Assembly (NCBI GenBank): GCA_934045905.1
Contig: OW203769.1
Location: 28,715,899-28,779,898, forward strand
DNA length: 64,000 nucleotides
Reading direction: 5' to 3'
DNA from: Leuctra nigra
Lineage: Eukaryota; Arthropoda; Insecta; Plecoptera; Leuctridae
The position numbers and the translations under genes are program-made. Positions 36,372 to 46,931 of this stretch are shown piece by piece (position 1 is the stretch's first letter; each line of letters opens with the position of its first letter). The notes under the pieces were generated by a model, which did no database searches, had not been told where the DNA came from, and worked only from the letters and a program-made list of their open reading frames with translations.

Positions 36372-39300
36372 TTATGTGGTGGCCATCTTCTCTCGCGCCA
36401 TCTTGTCTCCATTCTCCAGGCTCTTGAAGTAGAGATAGCTGAGCTCGTAGCAGTCTGGTCTGGAGTCGTAGCACGTGCGCACCATACGCGCATACCACGT
36501 GCACAGCATCTCCAGGTCACACGTGGCGACCTGCGCCATGACTGCGCCGTGCTGCTGGTGCTGGTGCGAGTCCAGCAAGGTCACCTGCACAAGGTCATCT
36601 GGCGTCACTTCAATGTTGCGTGGGGTCTTCTGGCGGTTTCGGCTGGCCGCACTGGGTTTGCACTCGGTTTGAAATTAGCATTGAGTTTTGTATGGTGACG
36701 TCACTTCAGTACAAACCCAGTACAGCCCCAGTGTGGCCAGCCGAAAACGCCATTACATTTGATCGAACGAGTACCCCGAAAAGCAAAAATATCGATAATC
36801 GATAGTTATGAAAATAGTAGTAATTTAAAGAATTTTGATAATATAAGTAAAGGTCAAAAGATAAACCAAGTTCATCTTTCAGCCGTGTGAAGAACTTTAC
36901 TCGTACACAATTAGCAGAATTAAAAACGGTATTTGAGCGAAAAAGATTGGCTGCTTGTCTGGTTCCTTGACAATCAATCCTTGTTATCAATGAAATAAGA
37001 GCTCACCTACTGATGACAAGTTAGCAGAGACTTCATGGGATAATGCCATCCTTTTTCAGACAGTTTCTTTCGAATAGCCGCTTTTGGCCTGTAAACATGG
37101 GCGTCCGCAGAATTTCTGCCAGGGGGGGAATGTTAAAGTTCAATGAGGGGTCTGGAGGAGGTCCCATTGCACAAGCGGGTCCGGGGCGCATAGCACCAGA
37201 CATTTTTAGGCCATTTTAACTTAATTCTAAACATTTGGGTGCGTTTTGGACATGCTCAGTACTCAATTTAAGCCTAAAACAAATGTTTTCTTCGCATTTG
37301 AGCAATATTTTTCAACTTTTTTATAATCATGCTCATACTATAGCAAAGAAAACAAAGACATTATATTTTTTGCGAATTTCCCTCTTCTTTTCCGGTCTAT
37401 TTGGAAAAGCGCCCCCCCCCCCCCCCCCCCTTGCCCCTCCCTGTGGACGCCCATGCCTGCTAATCTACCCCCAGCTGACCTTGTCGAGCTCCTTCTGCAC
37501 GACGAAGAGGACCGAGCGGTTGTCGGCGATGAGAATGACGTAGAGGTCGGAAGCGCAACGGTTGGGAGGGTTCTGTCGCCAAAGAGCGAGCGTCTCGTTC
37601 AAGGATTCGTACAGCGTGTCTCGCAGATCCATCAGATACACCAGGCTCTTCTGTTGAGGGTGTAGAGGAGACCTTGACTACATTTTCTCACACAAAGATT
37701 TTGCCTGATCATTCAAACAGTCAACAATCATCATAATTGGGAAATCATCAATTTTATAGACTGATTACTCATACATTATTTTTGTAGAAAGGGATGAAAA
37801 AAATAAAGCTAATTTTAACAATTATTCCCTTATAAGACACATAGGGCCAGTTTTTCAATTAGTATTCTGCTGAATTTTAAGCAGTTGAATAGGAATATAA
37901 TTATATTGCCATGGCAACAACCAATGACATTCCTTGAATGACCCTTTAAACTAGAGCTTTGAAAAACTGGCCCTATAAATGTCTTGTAGGAAATTATTAA
38001 AATTTGATTTTCTTTTTAAATATTTTTCATCGTTGCTTTTTATCAAATATAATTTATCAAACAATTGATATATAATTGACTAATTTAATAACTGATAATT
38101 TGATGATTTCCCCGCCAATAATCAAATCATCAGCCAAACTCTCTGGGAGCCTCTGATGACGCAACAAGTGGGTGGGAATACCCGCTCGGGTGGGGGAGGG
38201 GGGGGGGGGGAAGGGGGCTCAGTGTAAGGCGTTGATAAGGGAGCCTTTTTATTGCAGGCGAATTGATATGCGTTTGCAAATTGCAAGTATCTGCTCTACA
38301 GACCATGGAAAGAGCTGAAACGAAATGCGTCAAAGCAGCATAAAATACCGTAATTACAGAGCAAATGAAAGAGTTTTCAATATTTGTTGTGCCACATAAG
38401 GCTTTGTACGAGTCTGCAGAACAGTTCAATGAAAATAATTTCATTGCTTGGAATGGATTATTAGTTTTATTTTGTCCTACAGACATTTAAAATTAGTAAA
38501 AATATGTCACTAAACGCATTAGTTTTGTAATTAGTTTTAGTTTTAGCATTAGTTTTGTAACCAGTACAACTTGATCTAATAGCATTAGTTTTGTACCCAT
38601 TACAATTAGTCCTAATAAGCATTGTTTTGTATTAACTTCAATTTGTTTTTAACATCACTAGTTCGTATTCATTACGCTAATATCTAATTAATATTAATAC
38701 TATGGTGCCCATCCACAAGTGAGGAGTCCTTCCTCACTTATATGGGTATCCACACACAACAACATGTACGAAATCGTTTAAAAATAAAGAAACTCTGAAA
38801 CTGAAACTGTAGGACGAAATATTTAATAACCAATGCCAAACTATGAAATTATTTTCATTGAACTGTTCTGAAGACTCGTACAAAGCCTTATTTTACAATT
38901 ACGTTGGTAAAATATATTGATAAACATCGATTAAAAAACTTTACGAGGCCATACGCTCACTAGCCAGCTGACGGAACAGGTTGGGTGAGTGGTTAACGCT
39001 CTCAGCTTGTATTCCGGAGGCCCGGGTTCGATTCCCGCGGCCGTCCTTCCTGACTGGGGTTTTTCGTGGTTTTCCCTCAGTCTTCAGGCAAATGCTGGGA
39101 AGGTACCCTACTAATAGGCCACGACCGCCTCCTTCCCACCTTCCATCCTTACCTACTCTTCACCATCATCTCCCAATCGTCATCATAATCATCCATCCGT
39201 CGCCATTAGCCTCGCTGCAGAACAGTGCGACGTTAAGCCCCAGACAAAAAAAAAAAAAAAAACTAGCCAGCTGACGGTGGGAAGGAGGCTGTCGTGGCCT

Positions 39301-42300
39301 ATTAGGTGTTGAATGTCAGCTCACCCACTCGACGATCAGCCGCATCTTCTTCTTGCCGGCGGCGTCGATCGCTTCCGGTACAGACATGTTGACGTGCTTG
39401 AGTTCGCCGCTGCGCTGCAGACGCTCGTGTATGTCGTTGCCTAGCAACCAGACACACTCAATCAACACATTCCGTCCACTGATTTATCACCAATCAATTT
39501 GTAGGGGTGGGCGCAAAACTGTCCTCTGCTGTTCTGCAGCGAGGCTAATGGCGACGGATGAATGATTATGAAGATGATTGGGAGATGATGGTGAAGAGTA
39601 GGTAAGGATGGAAGGTGGGAAGGGGGCGTTCGTGGCCTATTAGTAGGGTACTTTCCCAGTATTTGCCTGTCGACTGAGGGAATACTACGAAAAAAACCCA
39701 GTCAGGAAGGACGGCCGCGGGAATCGAACCCGGGCCTCCGGAATACAAGTTCAGAGCGTTAACCACTCACCCAACCTGTTCTGTTGAAATTAGTAATCAA
39801 ATTACATAGATTGAATAATTTTCAATAATAATCAAATTAGTAATGAAATTACATAGATTGAATCATTTTCTGGAATACACCGCATTTAAATTGTAGGCTG
39901 TATAGATCAAGCCTTTATTTTGTAATTTTACAATTATTCCAATCATTTTCACCAGAAGTAGAATTTTCAGCGTCCCAAATTCGTTCCCAAATTCCCAAAT
40001 TATCCGAAAAACGCCCTGAGGGGCATGGCTTTCTTTTAACACATACACTACTTTCAGTGGAAATGATGTGCCCACCCTAAATAAATGTCCACCGCTCTCT
40101 GTCCACCATATCAAAATATATTCTGGCGCCGTCCCTGATGCCAGCATCGGTCGGTGTGGATCAGTTTAGAGGGAAATACAAAATATAATTGCCTATATTT
40201 GCCAAACGGTTATGAATTATTGAAAAAGCAAGAAAAGCAGTATTGAACCTTGATCTGCAACTTCATCGCTTACTGTCTTAAGGTTGCAGGAGGGGATGAG
40301 ATTTTAAAACCCAAAAGTGACTGAAATTTGGACTTTCACAATTATTTGTTGTTGAACCTGAAGACTCACGGCAATATAAAATAGCTTAGTCACACCGGGC
40401 ATTATCTGGCTATTTTATGATATTTAAATGAGTTCTACCAATTTGCCCTAATTAGAATGCAGGTTGTACGAGTGAGTACACTTTAATGAAAACTTCATTC
40501 GGGCCACCTGCATAAGAAAACGGCTGAATATAAAAAATCGGTATTTTTTGTGCACATCCGGAATCATTACAATTTGTCAGTCTGCTATTTTATAATGTAA
40601 TGTCATTAATATTTAATTAGGAAAAAATTAAATACTGAAATAAAATTAACTGTGATTATGTTAGTGAGGCCTCAAGATATTCAGTACTCCCCCCCTAACT
40701 CAAGAGTTTCATTGTTTACAGCACGTTCCATAGTCATAAATTTCCCAGAACCTCATAAAATAAAACCTTTTTCATACAACCTTTTTGGTTATTGAATAGA
40801 AATTGACCCTCGCAATATTGAACACTTTAAGTGCCAAGACAACAATGTCAGGTAGATTGGCGGAAGGATTCGAACCCCCTTAACTTGCTGCTTCATATGT
40901 TCGTTTTCTTTCCAGAGAGATGTGACCACATAGTAGGAGGAGAAAAGTTATGACAGGAAGCATAGACATGTCTATGCAGGAAGTGATGAAGTTGCAGATG
41001 AATGCTCAATACAGGCGCGTAGGAAGGGGGGGGAATGGGGGAAAATCCCCCCCCCCCCTGATTCAATTCCCCTTCCTATGTTCTAATATTTATGTGTCAA
41101 GAAAAAAAATTGCTTAAAAAGTGTTAAATCGCATAGAAATGCACCAAATTGATGTCTGAAATTCAAAAAATTCCGGGGCTGTGCGCCCCGGACCCGCATT
41201 TTTCTGGGGGGCCCTCCCCCCAGGCCCCCCATTGTCTTCGTAGGCACTAGTATTTCCACCTCAAGTTCTTTTACAATATTATTCCCCCCCCCCCTTGCAA
41301 ATTTAGTTCCTACGCGCCTGGCTCAATAGAACACTTGAATTTCGATATTCATAACTATAGGGCTAGGATGTTTATGACCTTTGAAACGTCCAAAAAGAAA
41401 GACAAATAGTACCTTAAAACTTTTAAAAAAAGGACCGCAAAATCCCAAAAAAGGACCAATGAAATGATATCTTATCTATAATATTCGTGAACATATTATA
41501 TTCGATGTATCGGTATAGGAGTTGGACTTGGAGTAATATATTAAAATTAATTTAAATAAATGTATGAATGTGTATGTGTCAATATATCAAGAGTCAATTG
41601 TTGATGGCGCATCGAAATGATGGATGGAAATTTTATGTTGTGTTCTAGACCAAAATTCATAAAATTGTTGTAACTTGCAACAAACATTTCATATTATTTT
41701 CCCCAATAATCTAAAATGGACAAAAATACCTTAATAAAATAGCAAGAAAAGGACTGAATTCATAAAAAAAAATATAAAAAAAATGCATTTTCAGGCAAAA
41801 TGAATTACATTATTTTTGAAATCAGGAACACATGAAACATATTTATACATACAGGAAAGTATGTATGTACATACATACATATTTATACAAACTAAAAAAG
41901 GATATGAAATATGGTTTTTACTGATTCCCTCAGTTAGGCGAATGTTAATAAATACCAACTGCAATGTGAAAAGATTTTCCTCGAGTGGGACTCGAACCCA
42001 CGACCTTCCGATATCCAGTCAGATGCTCTACCAGCTGAGCTACCGAGGCTATCGGCAGGTCGTGGGTTCGAGTCCCACTCGAGGAAAATCTTTTCACATT
42101 GCAGTTGGTATTTATTAAAAAAGGATACCTATGTCCTAAACATCCTAGCCCTACCGTTTGTCAAATATATACACGGGTATGAAGGGGGGGGGAGGGGAGA
42201 CTCACCCTCCTCTATGCTCCTGCCGAACGCGTTCAACACGTGTCTGTTGACCACGACGTTGGACTGGATCTTGATCTTGTGGAAGTAACAGCGGTGAGCC

Positions 42301-44018
42301 ATGAGGAGCGCGATCAGCGTGCAGGCGTTACTTCCTAGCAGCACATGGACACATCTAGCATAGTGCTTCTCCGGGGAAAATATTCTATTTCCACATACAC
42401 ATTTCCACTAATTGTGATGTAATAATAATAAGTTTTATTGCTCTACAAATTGTATATATACAGGTGGCAGAGATACTATCAACTAGGTACCTCCTGCCTC
42501 GTCATATTGACTTAATAAATCAGACAATTTCAAATGAAGACATAAAATTCTATATCTGATGCGATATGCCCTCATGGTATTTCATATTCTCCAAAACATT
42601 TTTAAATCCTACATTTTCCCCTACTTCGACAATTTTACACTGTCAATCTTGTTATTCTAGACCACCTTTAGATTGCAGATCTGACAGACCCAACATTCTC
42701 TAAAAATACAAATATTTTAAACTATAATCTAAGATAGCCAGATTTCAACCCCCCCCCCCCCCCCCCCCCCCTTGGGCTAAAATGTCAAATACTTGTCAAC
42801 TTTGTTAATTATTTATATAATTAGTTGGTTTTTGGTGAAAAATGTTCTATTTTGTCTATTTTCGCTGGGTGCCGCAGAAATTTAATTTCAAAAATGTGCC
42901 AAGTGATAACCCTAAGTTTGTCTCTTATCTATATCATGATTAAAATTTAAGATCAATTGGTTAACGGGTTTGGTCTCCAATCGAATCGCAAATTTCATAG
43001 TTTTGCGCGGTTTTGTTGAATAACCGGCGCCTTATTAACAAGGCACAAAGTAAAAATGAAAAAGTGCTACTTATGTTATATACAATCGGACTGATCATGT
43101 GAACATCCTATCAAAGTTACACCCAAGTCTTACATTTTTTATCTCTCGATTTGGATATCGTTAAAGTCAGCATATATAAAGTGCGGCCTTCTACAGGATG
43201 AAGACATTCAGAACTTTGCCTCTCCCTAACAGCGAATGTCAATGTAGAATAAGAGAGGAGAGAATAAGAGAGACTTACGTTTGAACACTGAGTTCCTGTC
43301 GCCGAACCTGGACTGACAGAAGTGCCCGGGGAACCACCAGATACCCACGTGACCTCGTTGTTCGGGCAGCATGTCCGGGCCCACATAGCCACACTGTTCG
43401 GGCATGTCCGGGCCCATATGCCTACACTGTTCGGGCATGTCCGGGCCCATATGCCTACACTGTTCGGGCATGTCCGGTCCCATATGCCCACACTGTTCGG
43501 GCATGTTCGGGCCCATATGTCCACACTGTTCGGGCATGTCCGGGCCCATAAGCCCACACGGCTCGTCGGCCGCCTGCTCACTCATCTGCCCTGCTGTTAC
43601 GGAGTTTATACGGATGATTTAGTGCTTTGTTGTTTGGTAGTTGACATCTCAACCCGTTGCCAGGTAAATGCAGTTAATAATTGTTCATGAAGCACATTAT
43701 TATTCGTAATGATAACAATAGAATAACAATAGTGCACATTTCCATTATGCTGCAACATACAATTGCATACATTATTATTGCGTAATGAAACCTTCAATAA
43801 CTGCGTAAAAGCATTGATTAACTCCCAACAAATTAACGATTAATTACTTGCTGAGAGGAATAAAAAATCCGTTCTTTACTTGACATGTCATCAACGAATT
43901 GTCTTGCCATTTTCTTTTGTTTATCATCAATAACGAAGCCAATTTGTGAGCAGTCAAACTCAATTTGATTGGAAACGAACAACTCGGGGTCTATAAAGAA
44001 CGATATTTCTGCTGCCAC
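36372..44018 (-). CDS. Unrecognised protein with candidate papain-like Cys/Asp-x-His active site and 11-residue repeats (5' incomplete)
   Basis: Six exons on the minus strand join in frame: 44018-43880, 43593-43279, 42334-42206, 39440-39325, 37650-37480 and 36584-36372 (stop TAA). Together they encode 360 residues. A clear acceptor (TTTTAG) at the first exon means an upstream exon exists that I did not find. Residues about 58-118 are five-plus copies of an 11-residue MPEQCGHMGPD-like repeat. Then come WWFPGHFCQSRFGDRNSVFK and SNACTLIALLMAHR, then GNDIHERL, LYVILIADNRSVLFVV, and DKVTLLDSHQHQQHGAVMAQ. C156 at the start of a hydrophobic helix and D295-x-H297 after two strand-like segments look like a papain-fold peptidase or deubiquitinase arrangement. 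That is inference; I do not recognise the family. All donors are GT and acceptors AG; the last acceptor (TTGTGCAG) has a weak pyrimidine tract. An AATAAA signal lies 8 nt after the stop. Confidence 0.7.
36631..36752. mobile_element. Short hairpin MITE in the last intron of the peptidase-like gene
   Basis: TGGCGGTTTCGGCTGGCCGC is mirrored by GTGTGGCCAGCCGAAAACGCCA-like sequence at the right end. It lies about 45 bp upstream (in gene direction) of the last exon's acceptor, so it occupies the branch-point region. Confidence 0.7.
37096..37455. mobile_element. hAT-like MITE with CATGGGCGTCC ends
   Basis: The ends CATGGGCGTCCGCAG and CTGTGGACGCCCATG are flanked by CCTGTAAA and CCTGCTAA (6 of 8 match). 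It contains a 19-base C run (37412-37430). It ends 25 bp from the coding exon at 37480-37650. Confidence 0.75.
37842..37975. mobile_element. GGGCCAG MITE
   Basis: The ends TAGGGCCAGTTTTTCAA and TTGAAAAACTGGCCCTA variants enclose GCCATGGCAACAACCAATGA, which corresponds in reverse to the centre of the 22746 and 31981 elements. Confidence 0.7.
38215..38960. mobile_element. Composite of CGTTGATAAG-type terminus and broken hairpin element
   Basis: CTCAGTGTAAGGCGTTGATAAG at about 38218 matches the terminus of the 44075-46046 family. Next, the arms of the 24774-25169 hairpin family (GAACAGTTCAATGAAAATAA at about 38422 and its complement at about 38848) are separated by about 330 bp of unrelated sequence with repeated ATTAGTTTTGTA motifs. 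Confidence 0.6.
38975..39261 (+). mobile_element. tRNA-derived SINE, copy 1 (full length)
   Basis: The head is tRNA-like: A-box GGGTGAGTGGTTAACGC and B-box GGGTTCGATTCCC. A body and poly-A tail follow. The target-site duplication is a perfect 16 bp, ACTAGCCAGCTGACGG, at 38959-38974 and 39262-39277, so the element arrived by target-primed reverse transcription. Confidence 0.92.
39529..39781 (-). mobile_element. tRNA-derived SINE, copy 2 (reverse orientation, 3' truncated)
   Basis: The reverse complement matches copy 1 from GAACAGGTTGGGTGAG to GCTGCAGAACAG, then diverges before the poly-A. It lies on the other side of the coding exon 39325-39440 from copy 1. Confidence 0.9.
39782..41003. other. 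Intron of the peptidase-like gene; no exon seen
   Basis: AT-rich. A 23-bp sequence AATTACATAGATTGAATNATTTT-like occurs twice near 39800 and 39848 (local duplication). Nothing coding was recognised. Confidence 0.4.
41012..41320. mobile_element. hAT-like MITE with CAGGCGCGTAGGAA ends
   Basis: The ends CAGGCGCGTAGGAA and TTCCTACGCGCCTG are flanked by perfect 8-bp repeats GCTCAATA (41004-41011 and 41321-41328). It contains C and G runs and a GGGGCTGTGCGCCCCGG hairpin. A truncated relative starts at 54805, and a degraded one is near 46660-46890. Confidence 0.9.
41945..42118. mobile_element. Palindromic element built around a tRNA-like sequence
   Basis: The arms run from TTAATAAATACCAACTGCAA through CCTCGAGTGGGACTCGAACC and are repeated in inverse orientation on the right. 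The arms therefore each contain a tRNA T-arm (GTGGGTTCGAGTCCCAC). The centre holds the rest of a tRNA-like cloverleaf on the minus strand. The ends read TTAA at both sides, so a TTAA target site is possible. Confidence 0.75.
41978..42049 (-). tRNA. tRNA-like sequence or pseudogene (anticodon position GGA)
   Basis: The minus strand folds as a cloverleaf: acceptor 6 of 7 paired, D-arm GCTCAGCTGGTAGAGC, anticodon arm TCTGA-CTGGATA-TCGGA, variable AGGTC and T-arm GTGGG-TTCGAGT-CCCAC. The loop would give anticodon GGA (Ser), but there is no long variable arm, position 37 is T and pair 1-72 is mismatched. It is embedded in a palindrome, so a functional tRNA gene is doubtful. Confidence 0.4.
42820..43125 (-). 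mobile_element. Half copy of the TTAA MITE (reverse orientation)
   Basis: GATAACCCTAAGTTTGTC and CCAATTGATCTTAAA-type sequences, with AATAACCGGCGCC and GATCATGTGAACATCCT, are the reverse complement of the left half of 25349-25877. No TTAA flank is preserved. A 23-base C run precedes it at 42749-42771. Confidence 0.7.
43362..43556 (-). repeat. 33-bp coding tandem repeat (MPEQCGHMGPD units)
   Basis: Five copies with an exact 33-bp period (marker ACTGTTCGGGCATG at 43393, 43426, 43459, 43492 and 43525), plus a degenerate sixth near 43362. Because 33 is a multiple of 3, the array keeps frame. Units differ by single substitutions (Gly/Arg, Asp/Asn), suggesting recent expansion or conversion. Confidence 0.85.
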
Positions 44019-44074
44019 CTAAAACAAGGACAGACATTAGGATGACTTAGGGACAAACACTGAACCAAATATAT

Positions 44075-46046
44075 TACTAGGAAAACGCTCAGTGTAACGC
44101 GTTGATAAGCGAGCACGGGTACGTGCAAATTCTCGAACCGGAAATGCGTACACAACGCACAGAAAACATATACATCCATATGGAATTGATTATGATATCA
44201 ACTTAAAAGTGTATGCTTTTCATCGAAACTTTAAAATAGCATCTAAGCACCTGGTTCATAAAGCAAATCAGAATCAATTTTCAATTGGCACTGGAAAACA
44301 TTCATTTCGATACTTCATTACTGACAGATATTAAAAATGTAAATAACTTCATACGTTCTTAACTGATTGGGATGAAATTTTGTAAAATAAGAGACAATAT
44401 TGGTCTTAATGATCATGCAAAATATGAGTTTGATCAGAATTATCGAAGACCGTTTTCATTTTTCAGCCTATCAGGAGATATTTATTTAAATTTTAACCAA
44501 TGAATCTGAGTAACGCGTTGATGAGCGAGCACGGATACGCGCAACACCTCGAACCGAAATTCTGTCTATCGAAAATGTCATTAAAAGCCAATAATTCTAA
44601 AATTTCGCCACAGATTTGTATAGAAATCTCAAAACATTCCTAAAATATTGGTCCAAATAACCATGCAAAGCTTTAAGTTGATCAATTGAACCTTTATGAT
44701 TGAACTGTTCCGTGTTAATTTTCAAAAATCACAGGATCTCCTTCAAAAAATATACCTGAGACCACTCATATGATATAAGTGTGTCTACACAATATCAGAT
44801 CGACTGTTGAACGGTCATTATCAGTTTCATTTGCGTTTGAAAGTTTCTGCTCTAACTACCTTGCCTTGAACTGAAGAGTCGAAGTCGCCGTGAATTTGAC
44901 AGCCAACACGCTAATAGTCCGTAAAATGTCAATAACGTTTGGATTTAAACACAGATTAGTATGAAAATTGTCAAAAATGCAGATAATGTTGGACCCAACC
45001 ATCATGCGAAGTTATAAGTTGATCGTTCAATCGGTTATAGTTTAAATTTCTAAAAACACAGGAAAGATGGTTTTAAATTTTAACCAATGGGAGGATTTGG
45101 CTGAAACTTTGTTTGATTGGGTACAATGTTGGGGGTAATGACTTGTCAAAATTTCAATTTGATCAAAACAACCAATCGAAAGTTAATTTTTTTTAAATTT
45201 GAACCAATCAATGGATTTCAAAAAAATTAGGGTCTGCAACAATCAGAAATGTTACGTACATGTGTGCAAAATTTCAGCTCGATCGAAGAAAAACTCTGAC
45301 CTGTATATCGTCAGTAACAGAAAAAAAAAAAACAAACAAAAAAAAAACAGAGGTCCGTGCCAAAAGAGCCAAATGGAGACGCTCGCTTCGCTCGCTCAAT
45401 TAACACTCACAGTTATTCAGAGGGTTACTGCCTGCGCCAACTTGCTCTACCAACAGAATGGGTTGAGACAGACATCATTTGTGGTTCATTCATCTTATCC
45501 AGTCCATCATTTCTCATGAATTGAAATAGAAAAACAGGTTTTTTACTCGCAATTAAATATGTGCCTATTATAAAACACGTGATAATTATAGTAAAACTAC
45601 TTTTAACCGCAGCAGTTATATAAACATTGCATAATGCAACACCTCACAACTAAGTGATAACAATATTGGTATTACCAATTCTCCGATCGAGATGCGAAAT
45701 GCTAGACGTTCTGCAGGCTGAAATTTGAATAAGATCCTGTGATTGGCTGAAAATTGAAAATAAATTGAATCGTTTGACCGATCAACTTATACCATTTTGA
45801 TGGTCATTGGGACGACATTTTAGTCAGACATTTGTCAATACATTTTTGTCAATTCTTGAAGAGTTGTTGACATTTCACGGACATTTAGACCTTGTTTTGA
45901 AAAGATTCGTTAGATGTATTCAAAGAAATTTCAATGAAGTTATCTTGACGCAATTGGTTAGATTTTCCTTGTTATTTCCAATTGGTCTAGAGCAGCAACT
46001 TTCACACGAATATTGTTAACGCGTTACACAGAGCGTTTTCTAGTAA
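44075..46046. mobile_element. About 2-kb element with ACTAGGAAAACGCTC ends (peptidase-like gene upstream region)
   Basis: The left end TTACTAGGAAAACGCTC then AGTGTAACGCGTTGATAAGC is mirrored at the right end (AACGCGTTACACAGAGCG, TTTTCTAGTAA). A second internal start-like copy occurs at 44514. The body is made of diverged repeats (for example AAATTTCAGCTCGATCG, CATGCAAAGTTTTAAGTTGATC). No transposase frame is convincing. Fragments of this family recur at 25991, 38218, 49800-50206, 55600-56430, 57800-58390 and 59510-59880. Confidence 0.7.
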
Positions 46047-46931
46047 TTGAATTACTTATTCAAGAAAGGGCTTCAGTCCATTTTGGTGATTCTTAGAGAA
46101 AACAATGAAAAACTGTCCTGGAGAGTTTGTACAAAATTTCGTAAATTAAGAGCGGATTTTAGCCAATAGGAATACTGGGACTGCCGCCGTTTTTTGCTTG
46201 TGTCCATATGCTAAGAGACGATTAAAAAAACAATTTCACTATTTTTGGACTGACGTCATTTCTTGAATAAGTGATTCAATTGTATTCTGTATCAGCCCCT
46301 TAATTTAGTTATTTTGAAAATAGGTACCTATAGGCATGTTATAGCATGCTATTGTATTAGGGCTAATTTTAATCACATGTTTCTCTTTGTGGCCCAACAA
46401 CTTGTTTCCTCCTAATTGCTATATTTTAGTTTTGTCAGATGTCTGATCGATAATTACAAGTCGTAGCAAATACAAGTTTTGCTTCATAGGTGCAAAAAAA
46501 TAGTTGTTTGTTTACCTTCGAAGTTAAGGATAATTAATTATACATATTCTAGTTCCTGCAAATATTATTTTTAAAATGTGAATGGCGTATACAACGTGAG
46601 AACAGACGGCGGCGAGGTTGTTGTTACATTTTGAAATATCGAAAAATCACTATAACCAGGCGTATAATCCCCCTCCCCTCTTCTGATTCAATTCCTCTCC
46701 CTACGTTTTTTTAGTCAATTTATTTATCAAGAAAAAAAATAGATTTTCATTGTTGAAATCGCATAGAAATGCACGAAATTCGGGTATATGTGACCCGATT
46801 CTCTTGCCATTGTTATTTCAATATCATTTCTCCTCCCCCCCCCTCCTTCTCCCTTGCCTTTATAAATTGAGTACATATGCGACAGGAACCTAACTTTTGA
46901 GTGACTTTTACTCAGTAAAATTAAGCGTATC

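Noticed and set aside
41978..42049. Functional tRNA gene
   Set aside because: Mismatch at pair 1-72, T at position 37, a serine-type anticodon without the long variable arm, and location inside a palindromic element. Kept only as tRNA-like.
43226..43278. Continuation of the repeat exon beyond 43279 (KSLLFSPLL...)
   Set aside because: A strong donor AAAC|GTAAGT at 43279 joins in phase to SNACTLIALL; the extension is intron.
45199..45519. 106-codon open frame on the plus strand
   Set aside because: It lies inside the 2-kb repeat element, is broken in the other copies (for example 55600-55800), and crosses an A-rich tract.
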